Of a DNA stretch of 64,000 nucleotides, positions 16,772-25,865 are shown piece after piece. The notes beneath the pieces were generated by a model. That model ran no database searches and was not told where the DNA came from. It was given only the letters and a program-made list of their open reading frames with translations. Numbering within the stretch: position 1 is the stretch's first letter; every line of letters starts with the position of its first letter. Origin of the DNA: Curtobacterium caseinilyticum (GTDB lineage Bacteria > Actinomycetota > Actinomycetes > Actinomycetales > Microbacteriaceae); contig NZ_JAUCMN010000008.1 of the NCBI RefSeq assembly GCF_030363035.1, positions 1 through 64,000 of the forward strand, written 5' to 3'. The translations under genes were made by a program, and so were the position numbers.

Positions 16772-17701
16772 ATGCCCGAAGGTCACTCCGTCCACCGGAT
16801 CGCGAACCAGTTCTCCCGGCACTTCGTCGGGAAGCGTTGCGAGGTGTCGAGCCCGCAGGGGCGCTTCGCCGCCGGCGCCGCCCAGCTCGACGGCAAGCGC
16901 ATGATCGCGGCGCGGGCCGTCGCGAAGCAGATGTTCCTGGAGTTCGAGGACGACCTGTTCCTCCGCGTCCACCTCGGGCTCTACGGCGCGTGGGACTTCG
17001 CGGGCGTGATCTCGTCGGCCGAGGCACTGTCCGAGGACGGTGACGGCGAGGAGTCCCTGTCGTCGATCGGCGCCCCGCGGCTCGCCCGGTACCGGATGGC
17101 CGAGCAGGAGAAGGCCGAGGACCCGATCGAGTCCTTCCCGCCGGACCCCGTCGGGCAGGTCCGCGTCCGGATCCTGACCGAGGACACCGTCGCCGACCTC
17201 CGCGGTCCGACGGCCTGCGTCGTCGAGGACCCGGCAGGGGTGCAGCGCGCGCTCGACAAGCTCGGGCCGGACCCGATCAACGATGACGGCCCCGAGGCCG
17301 AGCAGACCTTCGTCGACAACGTCCGGAAGCGGAACGTCGCGATCGGGCAGCTGCTCATGGACCAGGCCGTCGTCGCGGGCATCGGCAACATCTACCGCGC
17401 CGAACTGCTCTTCCGGCAGCGCATCGACCCGTACAAGCCCGGCAAGAAGATCACCGTCAAGCAGGCGCGGGCGCTCTGGCAGGACTGGTCGAAGCTCCTG
17501 CACGCGGGCGTCCGCGACGGGCTCATGCTCACGATGGACGACCTGTCCGAGGCCGACCACGCCAAGGCCGTCCGCTCGCGGAAGGACCGGCACTGGGTGT
17601 ACCACCGCCAGGGCGAGCCGTGCCGGGTGTGCGGGACCGAGATCCGGATGGCCGACATGGCCGGCCGGAAGCTCTACTGGTGCCCGAAGGACCAGAAGTA
17701 A
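16772..17701 (+). CDS. nei: Fpg/Nei-family DNA glycosylase-lyase
   Basis: 309 aa. Removes oxidised bases and nicks the strand in base-excision repair. The N-terminal MPEGHSVHRIANQF supplies the catalytic Pro1 and Glu2 (after Met removal). The H2TH region is QLLMDQAVVAGIGNIYRAELLF, with Asn-Ile-Tyr-Arg DNA contacts. The C-terminal zinc-finger segment is CRVCGTEIRMADMAGRKLYW then CPKDQK: only three Cys remain, the usual fourth (CPxCQ) being Asp. GGAGG precedes the ATG. It is more Nei-like than MutM-like (GHS after PE). Confidence 0.92.
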   Translation: MPEGHSVHRIANQFSRHFVGKRCEVSSPQGRFAAGAAQLDGKRMIAARAVAKQMFLEFEDDLFLRVHLGLYGAWDFAGVISSAEALSEDGDGEESLSSIGAPRLARYRMAEQEKAEDPIESFPPDPVGQVRVRILTEDTVADLRGPTACVVEDPAGVQRALDKLGPDPINDDGPEAEQTFVDNVRKRNVAIGQLLMDQAVVAGIGNIYRAELLFRQRIDPYKPGKKITVKQARALWQDWSKLLHAGVRDGLMLTMDDLSEADHAKAVRSRKDRHWVYHRQGEPCRVCGTEIRMADMAGRKLYWCPKDQK

Positions 17702-17730
17702 GTCGGGGACCAGGAGGAGCCGACCGCCCG

Positions 17731-19203
17731 TCACACCTCTCGGTGCGTGAACCGCCCGGCGATCGCCGTCGCGAGCACCCGCATCCCGCGGAGCCCCGTC
17801 GAGGTCGCCGTCAGCGGGTCGTCCGCGAGCAGCACCAGGTCGGCGACGTCGCCGACCGACGGCGCGACGGCCCGACCGGTCGTCGAGGCACGCCACGCGG
17901 CGAGCGCCGAGAGCCGTTCCTCGGGGTGCCACGGCTGGCGGCCGTCGCGGTCCCGCCCGACCGCGGCCGCCATCGACACCCACGGGTCGAGCGGTGCGAC
18001 GGGAGCGTCCGACCCCAGCCGGAGCTCGGTCCCCGCCCGCAGCAGCGACGCGAAGGGGAACGCGCGCTCGGTCATGCCGTCCCAGTACCGGTCGGCGATG
18101 TCCCGGTCGTCCATCGCGTGCTCGGGCTGCACGGACGCGGCGACCCCGAGCCGCGCGAACCGCTCGACGTCGGTGTCGACGAGGAGCTGCGCGTGCTCGA
18201 TGCTGCCCCGGACACCGACCGTCTCGAAGACGTCGAGGGCGAGGGTGTTCGCCCGGTCGCCGATGGCGTGCACGGCGGGGACGAGTCCGGCGTCGGCGGC
18301 ACGTCGCACCATCGCGACGAGGTCGTCGAACGCGTACGCCAGCACGCCCTCGCCCGACGTCATCGCGGCCGTCCGCGTGCCGAGGGACCCGTCGGTGATG
18401 ACCTTGAACGGTCCCGTCCGGACCAGCCCTCGAGTCCCGTCCGCCACGTCGCCGGTGCGCAGACCGCGGGCGATCGCCGCGTCGAGCTCGCCCGGGTAGA
18501 CGCCCGAGTCGACGCGCAAGCCGTCCGTGCCGCCCTGGACCCGTCGGACCCAGCGGTCGAGGCCGGACACCATCTCGAGGTCGACCACCCGCGTCACGCC
18601 GCGCGCTGCGGCTGCGTCGACGGCGTCGGCGACCCAGGTGTCGAGCACGTCGTCCGGCACGCGGGACAGCGCGGCGGTCACGTCGAAGGCGTCCTGCTCG
18701 CGCAGGACCCCGTCCTCGTCGGCCGGCAGCGGCCGTCCGACGAGCGCACCGAAGTGCGCGAGGGCGGTCGTGTTGCACCACACCGCGTGCAGGTCCGCGC
18801 TGATGACGACGGCCGGGAGGCCCGGTGCGGCCCGGTCGAGCAGCTCGCGTCGCGCAGGGCGGGGCCACATCCCGTCGCGGTAGCCGTGGCCGACGAGGAC
18901 GCGGTCCGGCGCGTCGGTGCGTGCGACGGCGGCGAGCAGGTCGGCGGTCTCCTCCGCCGAGCCGCACCCGGAGACGTCGACGCGTCGGCGGACGAGGGCC
19001 CACTGGTCGAAGTGCACGTGGTGGTCGACGAGGCCCGGACCGAGCCAGGCGCCGCCGGCCTCGACGACGTCGGTGTCGGCCTCCGTGACGTCGAGCGTGC
19101 CGGCGGGGGCGACCGCCTCGACACGTCCGCCGACGATGCGGACGTCGCACGGAGCGCCGGAGGTGCCCACCCGCCGGACGGTGCGCAGCAGGACGTCGTT
19201 CAC
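17731..19203 (-). CDS. amidohydrolase family protein (YtcJ-like)
   Basis: 490 aa. A metal-dependent hydrolase of the urease/imidazolonase superfamily. VEAGGAWLGPGLVDHHVHFD holds the first metal-binding His pair. Further ligands are expected in ADLHAVWCN, HAIGDRAN, IEHAQLL and RLGSDAPVAPLDPW. The C-terminal beta domain closes with DLVLLADDPL. The substrate is unknown; YtcJ relatives act on amides or act as deformylases. GTG at 19203 overlaps the stop of the PaiB-like gene (GTGA), so the two form an operon. Confidence 0.9.
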   Translation of the reverse strand: MNDVLLRTVRRVGTSGAPCDVRIVGGRVEAVAPAGTLDVTEADTDVVEAGGAWLGPGLVDHHVHFDQWALVRRRVDVSGCGSAEETADLLAAVARTDAPDRVLVGHGYRDGMWPRPARRELLDRAAPGLPAVVISADLHAVWCNTTALAHFGALVGRPLPADEDGVLREQDAFDVTAALSRVPDDVLDTWVADAVDAAAARGVTRVVDLEMVSGLDRWVRRVQGGTDGLRVDSGVYPGELDAAIARGLRTGDVADGTRGLVRTGPFKVITDGSLGTRTAAMTSGEGVLAYAFDDLVAMVRRAADAGLVPAVHAIGDRANTLALDVFETVGVRGSIEHAQLLVDTDVERFARLGVAASVQPEHAMDDRDIADRYWDGMTERAFPFASLLRAGTELRLGSDAPVAPLDPWVSMAAAVGRDRDGRQPWHPEERLSALAAWRASTTGRAVAPSVGDVADLVLLADDPLTATSTGLRGMRVLATAIAGRFTHREV

Positions 19204-19853
19204 CGTGCCTCCCGACCGTCGACACGTGCGGTGTGCGCGCGTTCGACCTCGTCGGCGAGCGCCGGGGAGGCGTAGGGGCCGTCCCCGCGGAGGCCCGCGA
19301 TGATCCGCTCGACCACCTCGGGTGCCTTGTTCTGGGACAGCTTCGCGCGGGCGTCGAAGCGTGTCACCCGGATGCGGATGCCCACGGTGCCCTTCGCGAT
19401 CCGACGGGCGGTGTCCTCGTCGACGTCGAGGGAGACCGGCTCGGGCATCGCCCGTTCGAAGTGGTCGACGAGCTCGCCGAGGACGCGGAAGTTCTCGTCG
19501 TCGGACAGGACCTCCGGCGTGCCCCACAGGTGCGCGGTCACGTGGTTCCACGTCGGGACGAACTGCTCGGGCGGGTACCAGGCGGGGGAGACGTAGCCGT
19601 GCGGCCCCTGGAAGACGACGAGGACCTCGTGCTGCCCGAGCTCGTGCGCGACCTCGTCCGGACGCCCCACGTGCGAGACGAGCACGATCGCGTCCGGGTC
19701 GTCCTCGGCGCCGCGCTCCTCGAGCAGCACCGGGTAGTGCGACGCGACGATCCCCGCCGCGGTGTGCGACACGATCGTCGCCCACGGGTGCTCCGAGACC
19801 ACACGCTTCACCGCGTCAACGTCAGTCATCACGAAGTGGGGTGTGTGCCGCAT
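19200..19853 (-). CDS. FMN-binding negative transcriptional regulator (PaiB-like)
   Basis: 217 aa. Members resemble Bacillus PaiB: a split-barrel FMN-binding fold implicated in repression of degradative enzymes. Sequence support: MRHTPHFVMTDVDAVKRVVS, ATIVSHTAAGIVASHYPVLL, VVFQGPHGYVSPAWYPPEQF, then VPTWNHVTAHLWG and the C-terminal KLSQNKAPEVVERIIAGL, all characteristic. The start ATG 19853 is inferred from homology to the N-terminal MRHTPHF; no good ribosome-binding site is seen. It is upstream of and coupled to the amidohydrolase, and may regulate it. Confidence 0.9.
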   Translation of the reverse strand: MRHTPHFVMTDVDAVKRVVSEHPWATIVSHTAAGIVASHYPVLLEERGAEDDPDAIVLVSHVGRPDEVAHELGQHEVLVVFQGPHGYVSPAWYPPEQFVPTWNHVTAHLWGTPEVLSDDENFRVLGELVDHFERAMPEPVSLDVDEDTARRIAKGTVGIRIRVTRFDARAKLSQNKAPEVVERIIAGLRGDGPYASPALADEVERAHTARVDGREAR

Positions 19854-19886
19854 GCGACGAGCGTGGCACATGCGAGGCTGGTCGGC

Positions 19887-21293
19887 ATGGAGAAGCGCGC
19901 CGCGTACGAGTCCGTCCTGCCCTACGTCCGTGAGTGGATCGCCTACAAGGTGTGGCAGCTCCGGCTGCCGGGCGTGCAGGTCGCGATCGGCTTCGAGGAC
20001 GAGGTGCTGTTCTCCGAGGCCTGGGGCTGGGCGGACGTCGAGGCCGGACGGCGCCTGACGACCACGGACCTGTTCCGGATCGCGTCGCACTCCAAGACCT
20101 TCACCGCCACCGCGCTCCTGCAGCTCGCCGACGCCGGGCGGCTCCGGCTCGACGACACCGTCGGTTCGTTCGTGCCCGCCCTGGTCGACGCCGGGTCGCC
20201 GATCGCCGACGCCACCGTCCGCGAGCTGATGGAGATGGGCGCCGGGGTCGTCCGCGACGGCGCCGACGGCGACCACTGGGCCCTCGCGCACCCGTTCCCG
20301 GACGCCGACGAGCTGGTGGCGCTGGTCGTCGAGGGCGGTGCGAAGGTGCCCGTCGGGTCCGCGTTCAACTACTCGAACCTCGGCTACGGCCTGCTCGGAC
20401 TCGTGATCGAGGCCGTCACCGGCACGAGCTACGCCGAGCACGTCCGTGCGGCGATCACCGAGCCGCTCGGACTCACGGGCACCGGGCCGGAGTTCGACCC
20501 GGCACGCGAGGACGAGTTCGTCGTCGGCTACACCGGCCTGCACACCGCACGCACCCGACAGCGCGTGCCGCACGTGACGACCGGGGCGCTCGCCGCGGCC
20601 ACCGGCTTCCACGGCACCGCGTCGGACCTCGTGCGCTACTTCTCGGCGCACGTGCCCGGCCGGGGCGCGCTGCTGTCCGACCACGCCAAGCGGCTGGCGC
20701 AGCGGAAGGCCTGGAGCGCCCTCGACAGCGACCCGGCCGCCCGCGGCTACGGCGCCGGGTTCGTCGCCGACCGGATCAACGGCCGCGAGGTCCGTGGGCA
20801 CTCCGGAGGCTTCCCCGGGCAGATCACCCAGTCGGTGTTCGACCCGGCGTCCTCGCTCGTCGTGTCCGTGCTGACGAGCAGTGCGACCGGCCCCGCGACC
20901 ATGCTCGCGACCGGCATCGTGCACCTGCTCGACGCCGCCGCCGACGAGCACGCGCCGGGTCCGGAGCTGCCCGCGGACGTCGACACCGACCGGTACACCG
21001 GCCGCTTCACCACCTTCGAGGGCATCACCGACGTCGCCCGCATCGGGGACCGGCTGCTCGCGATCGACCCGACGCAGCCGGTGCCGACGGAGTCCCCGGT
21101 GCGGCTCGAGGTCGTCGACGCGGACACGGTGCGCATGGCGTCGGGCAACCGGTTCGGTTCGGTCGACGAGCTGATGACCTACGCCCGCGACGCCTCCGGC
21201 GCGATCGTCTCGGTCCGCGGTGACAGCGGCATGACGCACCGCCCCTGGTCGGTCCCCGAGGAGTCCCCGGAGGTCGCAGCCGCACTCGTGTGA
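19887..21293 (+). CDS. serine hydrolase, class C beta-lactamase fold
   Basis: 468 aa. The catalytic SxxK is SHSK (within LFRIASHSKTFTATALLQLA) and the second motif is YSN (NYSNLGYGLLGLVIEAVTG); the third is HSGGFPGQ. No signal peptide is present, so a cytoplasmic esterase or peptidase is likelier than an extracellular lactamase. A C-terminal lipocalin-like region of about 120 residues (DRYTGRFTTFEGITDVARIG) follows the catalytic domain. A degraded -10 (GAGGCT) lies seven nt upstream of the ATG. Substrate unknown. Confidence 0.9.
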   Translation: MEKRAAYESVLPYVREWIAYKVWQLRLPGVQVAIGFEDEVLFSEAWGWADVEAGRRLTTTDLFRIASHSKTFTATALLQLADAGRLRLDDTVGSFVPALVDAGSPIADATVRELMEMGAGVVRDGADGDHWALAHPFPDADELVALVVEGGAKVPVGSAFNYSNLGYGLLGLVIEAVTGTSYAEHVRAAITEPLGLTGTGPEFDPAREDEFVVGYTGLHTARTRQRVPHVTTGALAAATGFHGTASDLVRYFSAHVPGRGALLSDHAKRLAQRKAWSALDSDPAARGYGAGFVADRINGREVRGHSGGFPGQITQSVFDPASSLVVSVLTSSATGPATMLATGIVHLLDAAADEHAPGPELPADVDTDRYTGRFTTFEGITDVARIGDRLLAIDPTQPVPTESPVRLEVVDADTVRMASGNRFGSVDELMTYARDASGAIVSVRGDSGMTHRPWSVPEESPEVAAALV

Positions 21294-21318
21294 GTCCGCC
21301 CTGTCACGGGGGTCGTGG

Positions 21319-21876
21319 TCAGCGCACCTCGGCGGTGTCGAGCAGGTGCCGGACACCCTTGCCGAGCGCGACCCACACCGGGCCGGTGACCAGGACGACG
21401 GCGACGAGGTACGCGGCGGTCCGGAACAGGACCGGGCCGGAGACCCAGAGGAGCGCGGCCGGCGACGCGCCGGTGAACGGGATGCTCGACGACGCAAGCG
21501 GCACCACGAGCCAGAGTGCCGCGAGGACAGCCAGAGCCCGGCCGAGGACGGTTCGCGCGATGAGCCCCGCCGCCACCAGGCATGCCTGCGCGACCGAGAC
21601 GAGCACGATCGAGGACGGACCCGACACCGCCGCGGCGAGCGCCAGCGCGAGGGCGGACACGGCGACCGTGGACCGCACCCGGTCGTCGAGCCGGAGCGCG
21701 ACGGGGATGCTGACCGCAGCGGCGGCACCCGAGACGGCAGTGCCGATGAGCAACCTCGTGGGGGAGGCGTCCGGCAGGAGGATCACCACCACCTCCGCGA
21801 GACCGGTGACGGCCGGGAGCAGGGCCGCTACGAGGGTGGTGACGACCACGAGACGTTCCTGGGTCTTCCTTCGCAT
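21319..21876 (-). CDS. polytopic membrane protein, unknown function
   Basis: 185 aa with about five or six hydrophobic segments (VVVTTLVAALLPAVTGLAEV, LLIGTAVSGAAAAVSIPVAL, VAVSALALALAAAVSG and others) and a short basic N-terminus (MRRKTQERL). It lies divergently in front of a histidine kinase gene. No family was recognised. Membership in the two-component module is possible from position alone. Confidence 0.7.
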   Translation of the reverse strand: MRRKTQERLVVVTTLVAALLPAVTGLAEVVVILLPDASPTRLLIGTAVSGAAAAVSIPVALRLDDRVRSTVAVSALALALAAAVSGPSSIVLVSVAQACLVAAGLIARTVLGRALAVLAALWLVVPLASSSIPFTGASPAALLWVSGPVLFRTAAYLVAVVLVTGPVWVALGKGVRHLLDTAEVR

Positions 21877-22007
21877 GGGGCACACGGTACGGAGCGGACG
21901 GCCGCGGGCCATCCCTCTTCTGGACGAGGTGACGGGGGGGTAACCCCACCACGGACCTGGGAGGCGGCAGGATGGGGCGCGGGGTCCCGCTCCGGAAGGC
22001 TGGACCC

Positions 22008-23627
22008 ATGACCGACACCGACCGCCTCGACCAGGCCGAGACCGTCCCGCTGGACGACCACGCCGCCGATCGTGCACGCACCGTCCCGCTGGACGACGCC
22101 GTGCCGCAGGGAGCCACGAAGCCGATGCCCGAGCAGCCCCGGACACCCGAGGCCGGTCCGGCGAGCGCCCCCGCGGGGTGGGCGGCGACGCCCGCCGCCG
22201 GGTCGTCGCCGTTCGCCGAGGCCGCTGCGCCCGGTGCACCCGGTGCGTCCGGTGCGCCCGGCGGTCCGGTCGGGGGCAGCGGCGGGGCCGGGGGTGGCGG
22301 GGCCGGGTCCGGGATGACGGCCGGCCGCTTCTACCGCGAGGCGTGGCGCCGCCTGCCGCGCGACGTCGGCTACATGGCGCTGACGACCGTGCTGCTCTGC
22401 ACGCTCTACGCGGCCTTCCCGGCGGCACTGTTCGGCCGCGGCCTGCGCGACCTCTTCAACCCGTTCGTGCTGCTCATGTTCTTCATCGCACTGTTCGTGG
22501 CACGGTGGCTCGGCCAGTTCGAGAAGCTCCGCATCGGCTGGGCCGACCCGCGACCGATCCGGCCCGTCGACTGGACGCCGCGGTGGCAGCAGAACTGGTG
22601 GACCCGCACGGGGTCCGCGGTGGCGAACCCGCACTACTGGCTGTACCTGCTGCACGCGTCCGTGGTCTACCCGCTCGCGGCGGTGATCACCGTCGGGGCG
22701 GGAGGCGTCCTGGTCATCGGGTTCGCGTGGCCGCTGGTCCTCGGCACCGTGTTCCTGCTGAACGACGTCCGCGCCGGGTACTCCGGGGGCAGCGAGTTCG
22801 GCTTCCTGGTCGGGGTCGGGCTGCTCGGCCTGCTGTCGATGGCGGCGTCGGTCGTCCTGCTGCCGCTCTGGGCACGCGCGTCGGTGCTCGCGCACTACTG
22901 GATCGACTTCGGGCTGCTCGGCGGGTTCCGTGCGGAGCAGCTCGAGCGCCGCGTCGCCGGACTGCAGGCATCGCGAGCCGGTGCGGTGACCGCCGAGGGG
23001 CAGACGCTCCGCCAGATCGAGCGCGACCTGCACGACGGTCCCCAGCAGCGACTCGTCCGGCTGCGGATGGACCTGGCAGCCGCCGAGCGTGCGTTCGACC
23101 GCGATCCGGACCGGGCGAAGCAGCTCATCGCCGAGGCCACCGAGCACGCACAGGACGCCCTCGACGAGCTGCGCGCCCTGTCGCGGGGGTTCGCGCCGCC
23201 GATCCTGCTCGACCGCGGCCTGGTCGCCGCGCTCGAGGCCCTGGTCGCGCGCACGCCGATCCCCGTCGGCCTCGACGTCCGTCTTCCCGAGGGACTCGAG
23301 CTCGCGACCGAGATCCAGCGCAACGTGTACTTCACCGTGAGCGAGCTCCTGACGAACACCATGAAGCACGCGGGTGCCTCGGCCGCCGGGGTCTACCTCG
23401 GGCTGATGGTCGACGCCTCCGGGCTCTGGTACCTGACGGTCAGCGTCACCGACGACGGCCGGGGCGGTGCCCGCCCGCAGCAGGGCCACGGGCTCGAGGG
23501 GCTGAGCGGCCGGATGCGGGCGCTCGACGGCGAACTGGTGGTGAACAGTCCCGAGGGCGGTCCGACCGAGGCCACCGCACGGATCCCGCTCGGCGCCCTG
23601 AACGGCGTCCCAACCGGACGGTCGTGA
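22008..23627 (+). CDS. sensor histidine kinase, HisKA_3/DesK type
   Basis: 539 aa. The N-terminal 100 residues are disordered and repetitive (TVPLDD occurs twice, then Gly/Ala/Pro runs). A sensor region with four or more membrane segments (about residues 118-310) precedes the dimerisation helix QIERDLHDGPQQRLVRLRMD with phospho-acceptor His342. The HATPase domain shows NVYFTVSELLTNTMKHAGAS (N box) and TDDGRGGARPQQGHGLEGLS (G boxes). It partners the response regulator 40 nt downstream. The signal is unknown; the sensor domain resembles that of small actinobacterial NarL-type systems. Confidence 0.92.
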   Translation: MTDTDRLDQAETVPLDDHAADRARTVPLDDAVPQGATKPMPEQPRTPEAGPASAPAGWAATPAAGSSPFAEAAAPGAPGASGAPGGPVGGSGGAGGGGAGSGMTAGRFYREAWRRLPRDVGYMALTTVLLCTLYAAFPAALFGRGLRDLFNPFVLLMFFIALFVARWLGQFEKLRIGWADPRPIRPVDWTPRWQQNWWTRTGSAVANPHYWLYLLHASVVYPLAAVITVGAGGVLVIGFAWPLVLGTVFLLNDVRAGYSGGSEFGFLVGVGLLGLLSMAASVVLLPLWARASVLAHYWIDFGLLGGFRAEQLERRVAGLQASRAGAVTAEGQTLRQIERDLHDGPQQRLVRLRMDLAAAERAFDRDPDRAKQLIAEATEHAQDALDELRALSRGFAPPILLDRGLVAALEALVARTPIPVGLDVRLPEGLELATEIQRNVYFTVSELLTNTMKHAGASAAGVYLGLMVDASGLWYLTVSVTDDGRGGARPQQGHGLEGLSGRMRALDGELVVNSPEGGPTEATARIPLGALNGVPTGRS

Positions 23628-23654
23628 CGCCTCGGGGAGCGCGACCGCTCCCAC

Positions 23655-23660
23655 TAGGCT
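23655..23660 (+). promoter_or_regulatory. -10 box TAGGCT, leaderless response regulator
   Basis: TAGGCT ends seven nt before the ATG at 23668, so the regulator gene probably has its own promoter besides any read-through from the kinase gene. Confidence 0.55.
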
Positions 23661-23667
23661 GGTCGGC

Positions 23668-24330
23668 ATGAGCGACGGCCCGGGTGCAGCACGCATCCGG
23701 GCCGTCGTCGTCGACGACGCCGTGCTCCTGCGCGAGGGTCTCGCCCGCGTCCTCGACGAGGCCGGCATCGAGGTCGTCGGGCAGTACGCCGACGCGGACG
23801 CCTTCCTCGCCACGCTGCCGCAGGACGCACCGGACGTCGTCGTGATGGACGTGCGGATGCCGCCGACCTTCACCGACGAGGGCGTCCGTGCCGCCGTCGA
23901 GACCCGTCGGGTCGCACCCCGCACCGGGGTCCTGCTGCTCTCGCAGTACGTCGAGGCCACCTACGCCGAGGACGTCCTCGCGGCCGGCGCGACGGGCATC
24001 GGCTACCTGCTCAAGGACCGCGTGACCCGGCTCGAGGAGATCGACGACGCCGTCCGCCGCATCGCCGCCGGCGGCACGGTGCTCGACCCCGAGGTCGTGA
24101 CGCAGCTCATGGGCCGTCGCCGGGACCCGCTGGCGGCCCTGACGCCGCGGGAGCGTGACGTGCTCGGGCTCATGGCCGAGGGACGCACGAACGCGGCGAT
24201 CGCCCGCGCGCTCGTGATCGGCACCGGTGCGGTCGAGAAGCACGTCTCGAGCATCTTCGGCAAGCTCGCCCTCGAGGACACCGGTGAGGACCACCGCCGG
24301 GTGCTCGCCGTGCTCGCGTACCTCGGCTGA
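23668..24330 (+). CDS. response regulator, NarL/LuxR family
   Basis: 220 aa. Receiver domain with the acidic pair VVVDDAV at the N-terminus, phospho-acceptor Asp61 (VVVMDVRMPP), and conserved switch residues near LLLSQYVEATYAEDVL and YLLKDRV. The C-terminal LuxR helix-turn-helix is LTPRERDVLGLMAEGRTNAA followed by IARALVIGTGAVEKHVSSIF. It pairs with the upstream kinase. Target genes are not evident; the neighbouring EamA exporter begins 22 nt downstream and may be co-transcribed. Confidence 0.95.
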   Translation: MSDGPGAARIRAVVVDDAVLLREGLARVLDEAGIEVVGQYADADAFLATLPQDAPDVVVMDVRMPPTFTDEGVRAAVETRRVAPRTGVLLLSQYVEATYAEDVLAAGATGIGYLLKDRVTRLEEIDDAVRRIAAGGTVLDPEVVTQLMGRRRDPLAALTPRERDVLGLMAEGRTNAAIARALVIGTGAVEKHVSSIFGKLALEDTGEDHRRVLAVLAYLG

Positions 24331-24352
24331 CCCGACGCATGGCGACCGCACC

Positions 24353-25240
24353 GTGACCCGGGTCCCCGCGCCGCTGTTGGCGCTCGCCGCGATGGTCTCC
24401 GTGCAGGTCGGTGCCGCGGTCGCGAAGACCCGCTTCGACGAGGTCGGCTCGGTCGGCGCCGCGACGCTCCGGCTCGTGATCGGCGCGGTCGTGCTCGTGC
24501 TCGTGGTGCGCCCGCGCGTGCGGCACTGGACGCGCTCCCAGTGGACCGCGGCGGTGCTCCTCGGACTGGCGCTGGGCGGCATGAACGTGTTCATCTACGT
24601 GGCGTTCGCGACCATCCCGATCGGCGTCGCCGTGACGATCGAGTTCCTCGGCCCCCTCGCGCTCTCGCTCGTGCACACCCGACGGTGGCGGGACGTCACC
24701 TGGGCGCTGCTCGCGCTCGCCGGGGTGGTGCTCCTCGGCGTCGGTCCGGCAGCGGTCACCGCGGTCGGGGGCGTGGTCGCCGCGGTCGCCGCGGCCGTGT
24801 GCTGGGCCGGGTACATCGTGATGAACCGACGGGTGGGCGCCGCGATCCCCGGGGTGGACGGCCTGGCGGTGTCGATGGTCGTCGCGATGCTCGTGTCGCT
24901 GCCGACCGGGCTGCGGCCCGCGGTCGAGGGCGTCGCCGGAGACCCGTCGCTGTTGCTCGTGTTCGGTGCCGTCGCGGTGCTGTCGAGCGTGCTGCCCTAC
25001 GCGCTCGAGATGCTCGCGCTGCGGCGGATGCCGACGCGGGTGTTCGGCGTGCTGCAGAGCATGGGTCCGGGCATCGCGGCGCTCGCCGGCCTCGTGGTCC
25101 TGCACGAGGGACTCGCCGCGCAGGAGGTCGTCGCCCTCGCGTGCGTGAGCGTCGCGAGCGTCGGGGTCACCCTGTCGGCGCGACGTGCGCGCGGTCGGGC
25201 AGGCGCGGGCGGAGCCGGGGGCGCGGAAGCCGTTCCCTGA
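24353..25240 (+). CDS. EamA/RhtA-type exporter
   Basis: 295 aa with ten predicted membrane helices in two EamA repeats, resembling the threonine/homoserine exporter RhtA (short loops, IPIGVAVTIEFLGPLALSLV in the first repeat, VLSSVLPYALEMLALRRMP in the second). It probably exports amino acids or related metabolites across the membrane. The start is uncertain: a GTG at 24353 is the first in-frame start after the regulator's stop. It ends next to a poly-C tract. Confidence 0.88.
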   Translation: MTRVPAPLLALAAMVSVQVGAAVAKTRFDEVGSVGAATLRLVIGAVVLVLVVRPRVRHWTRSQWTAAVLLGLALGGMNVFIYVAFATIPIGVAVTIEFLGPLALSLVHTRRWRDVTWALLALAGVVLLGVGPAAVTAVGGVVAAVAAAVCWAGYIVMNRRVGAAIPGVDGLAVSMVVAMLVSLPTGLRPAVEGVAGDPSLLLVFGAVAVLSSVLPYALEMLALRRMPTRVFGVLQSMGPGIAALAGLVVLHEGLAAQEVVALACVSVASVGVTLSARRARGRAGAGGAGGAEAVP

Positions 25241-25259
25241 ACCGGGGACGGTGGCCGCG

Positions 25260-25270
25260 CCCCCCCCCCC
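25260..25270. other. poly-C tract, 11 bases
   Basis: Eleven consecutive C bases between the EamA stop (25240) and the stop of the small minus-strand gene (25283). A homopolymer of this length is prone to slippage and to sequencing error; it is non-coding here. Confidence 0.9.
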
Positions 25271-25282
25271 GGAGAAGACCGC

Positions 25283-25435
25283 CTACTCGACGCGGAGGAA
25301 GTCCGCGTACGTGGGTTCTGCCTGCACACCCGACAGCAGCGCCGGATCGTTGATCCGCCGCTCGACGTAGGCCGCGATGACCTCCGGCGGGGTGAGCACG
25401 TGCGCGACCCAGGACGGCACCTCGTGCTTCTTCAT
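25283..25435 (-). CDS. small protein of unknown function, 50 aa
   Basis: 50 aa, beginning MKKHEVPSWVAHVLTPPEV and ending YADFLRVE; too short to be listed by length alone but clearly coding. A consensus AGGAGG lies five nt before the ATG, and third positions are GC-rich. It looks like a single amphipathic helix followed by a short second one (VIAAYVERRINDPALL). It lies 99 nt downstream of the LexA-box gene in the same direction, so it could be its operon partner. No family recognised. Confidence 0.75.
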   Translation of the reverse strand: MKKHEVPSWVAHVLTPPEVIAAYVERRINDPALLSGVQAEPTYADFLRVE

Positions 25436-25534
25436 GGTGCCTCCTTCCGTTCGGCCGTCGTGACGAACTACACGATCAGTGAGTATCTCGACGCACCGGT
25501 GTGTCCCAAACGATCCTCGCGATGCCGGTGGAAG

Positions 25535-25858
25535 TCAACGCGGTGCGTTCGCCGGATGCCGATCGGCGCGGTCGGTCCGCAGAGCGCGGTGCTTCACGGC
25601 GGACCGCCAGACCCAGGCGTCCGCCTGCTGCCCGAACTGTGCCCACTCCACGAGCACGGCATCACGCGTCCAGCTCTTCGCGAAGCCCTTGACGCGGATG
25701 TGGAACGTGGGGAACTGGACCCAGGCCCAGACCGGGGCGGGCGTGACGGCGTGGCAGACGTCCGGTCCGCGGGCCTCCTCCGACAGGGAGTAGGCGCGCG
25801 GGCGTTCGACCTCCGGGTGCTCCGGGGGCTGCCACCGGTTCTCGCGACGCCGTCCCAC
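25535..25858 (-). CDS. small protein behind a LexA box, probable SOS gene
   Basis: 107 aa from GTG. The conserved-looking core is WAWVQFPTFHIRVKGFAKSW then TRDAVLVEWAQFGQQADAWV, a compact Trp-rich beta domain. The N-terminal 35 residues are charged. GC-rich third positions run the whole length, supporting coding from the GTG. A perfect actinobacterial SOS operator lies seven nt upstream, so DNA-damage induction is expected. I infer, but cannot prove, that it acts beside translesion or repair enzymes. No membrane segment or known domain is recognised. Confidence 0.7.
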   Translation of the reverse strand: MGRRRENRWQPPEHPEVERPRAYSLSEEARGPDVCHAVTPAPVWAWVQFPTFHIRVKGFAKSWTRDAVLVEWAQFGQQADAWVWRSAVKHRALRTDRADRHPANAPR

Positions 25859-25865
25859 ACGGGTA

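Noticed and set aside
25260-25270. Frameshift of the EamA gene at the poly-C tract
   Set aside because: The tract lies after the stop codon and before the stop of the minus-strand small gene, so no coding frame is affected.
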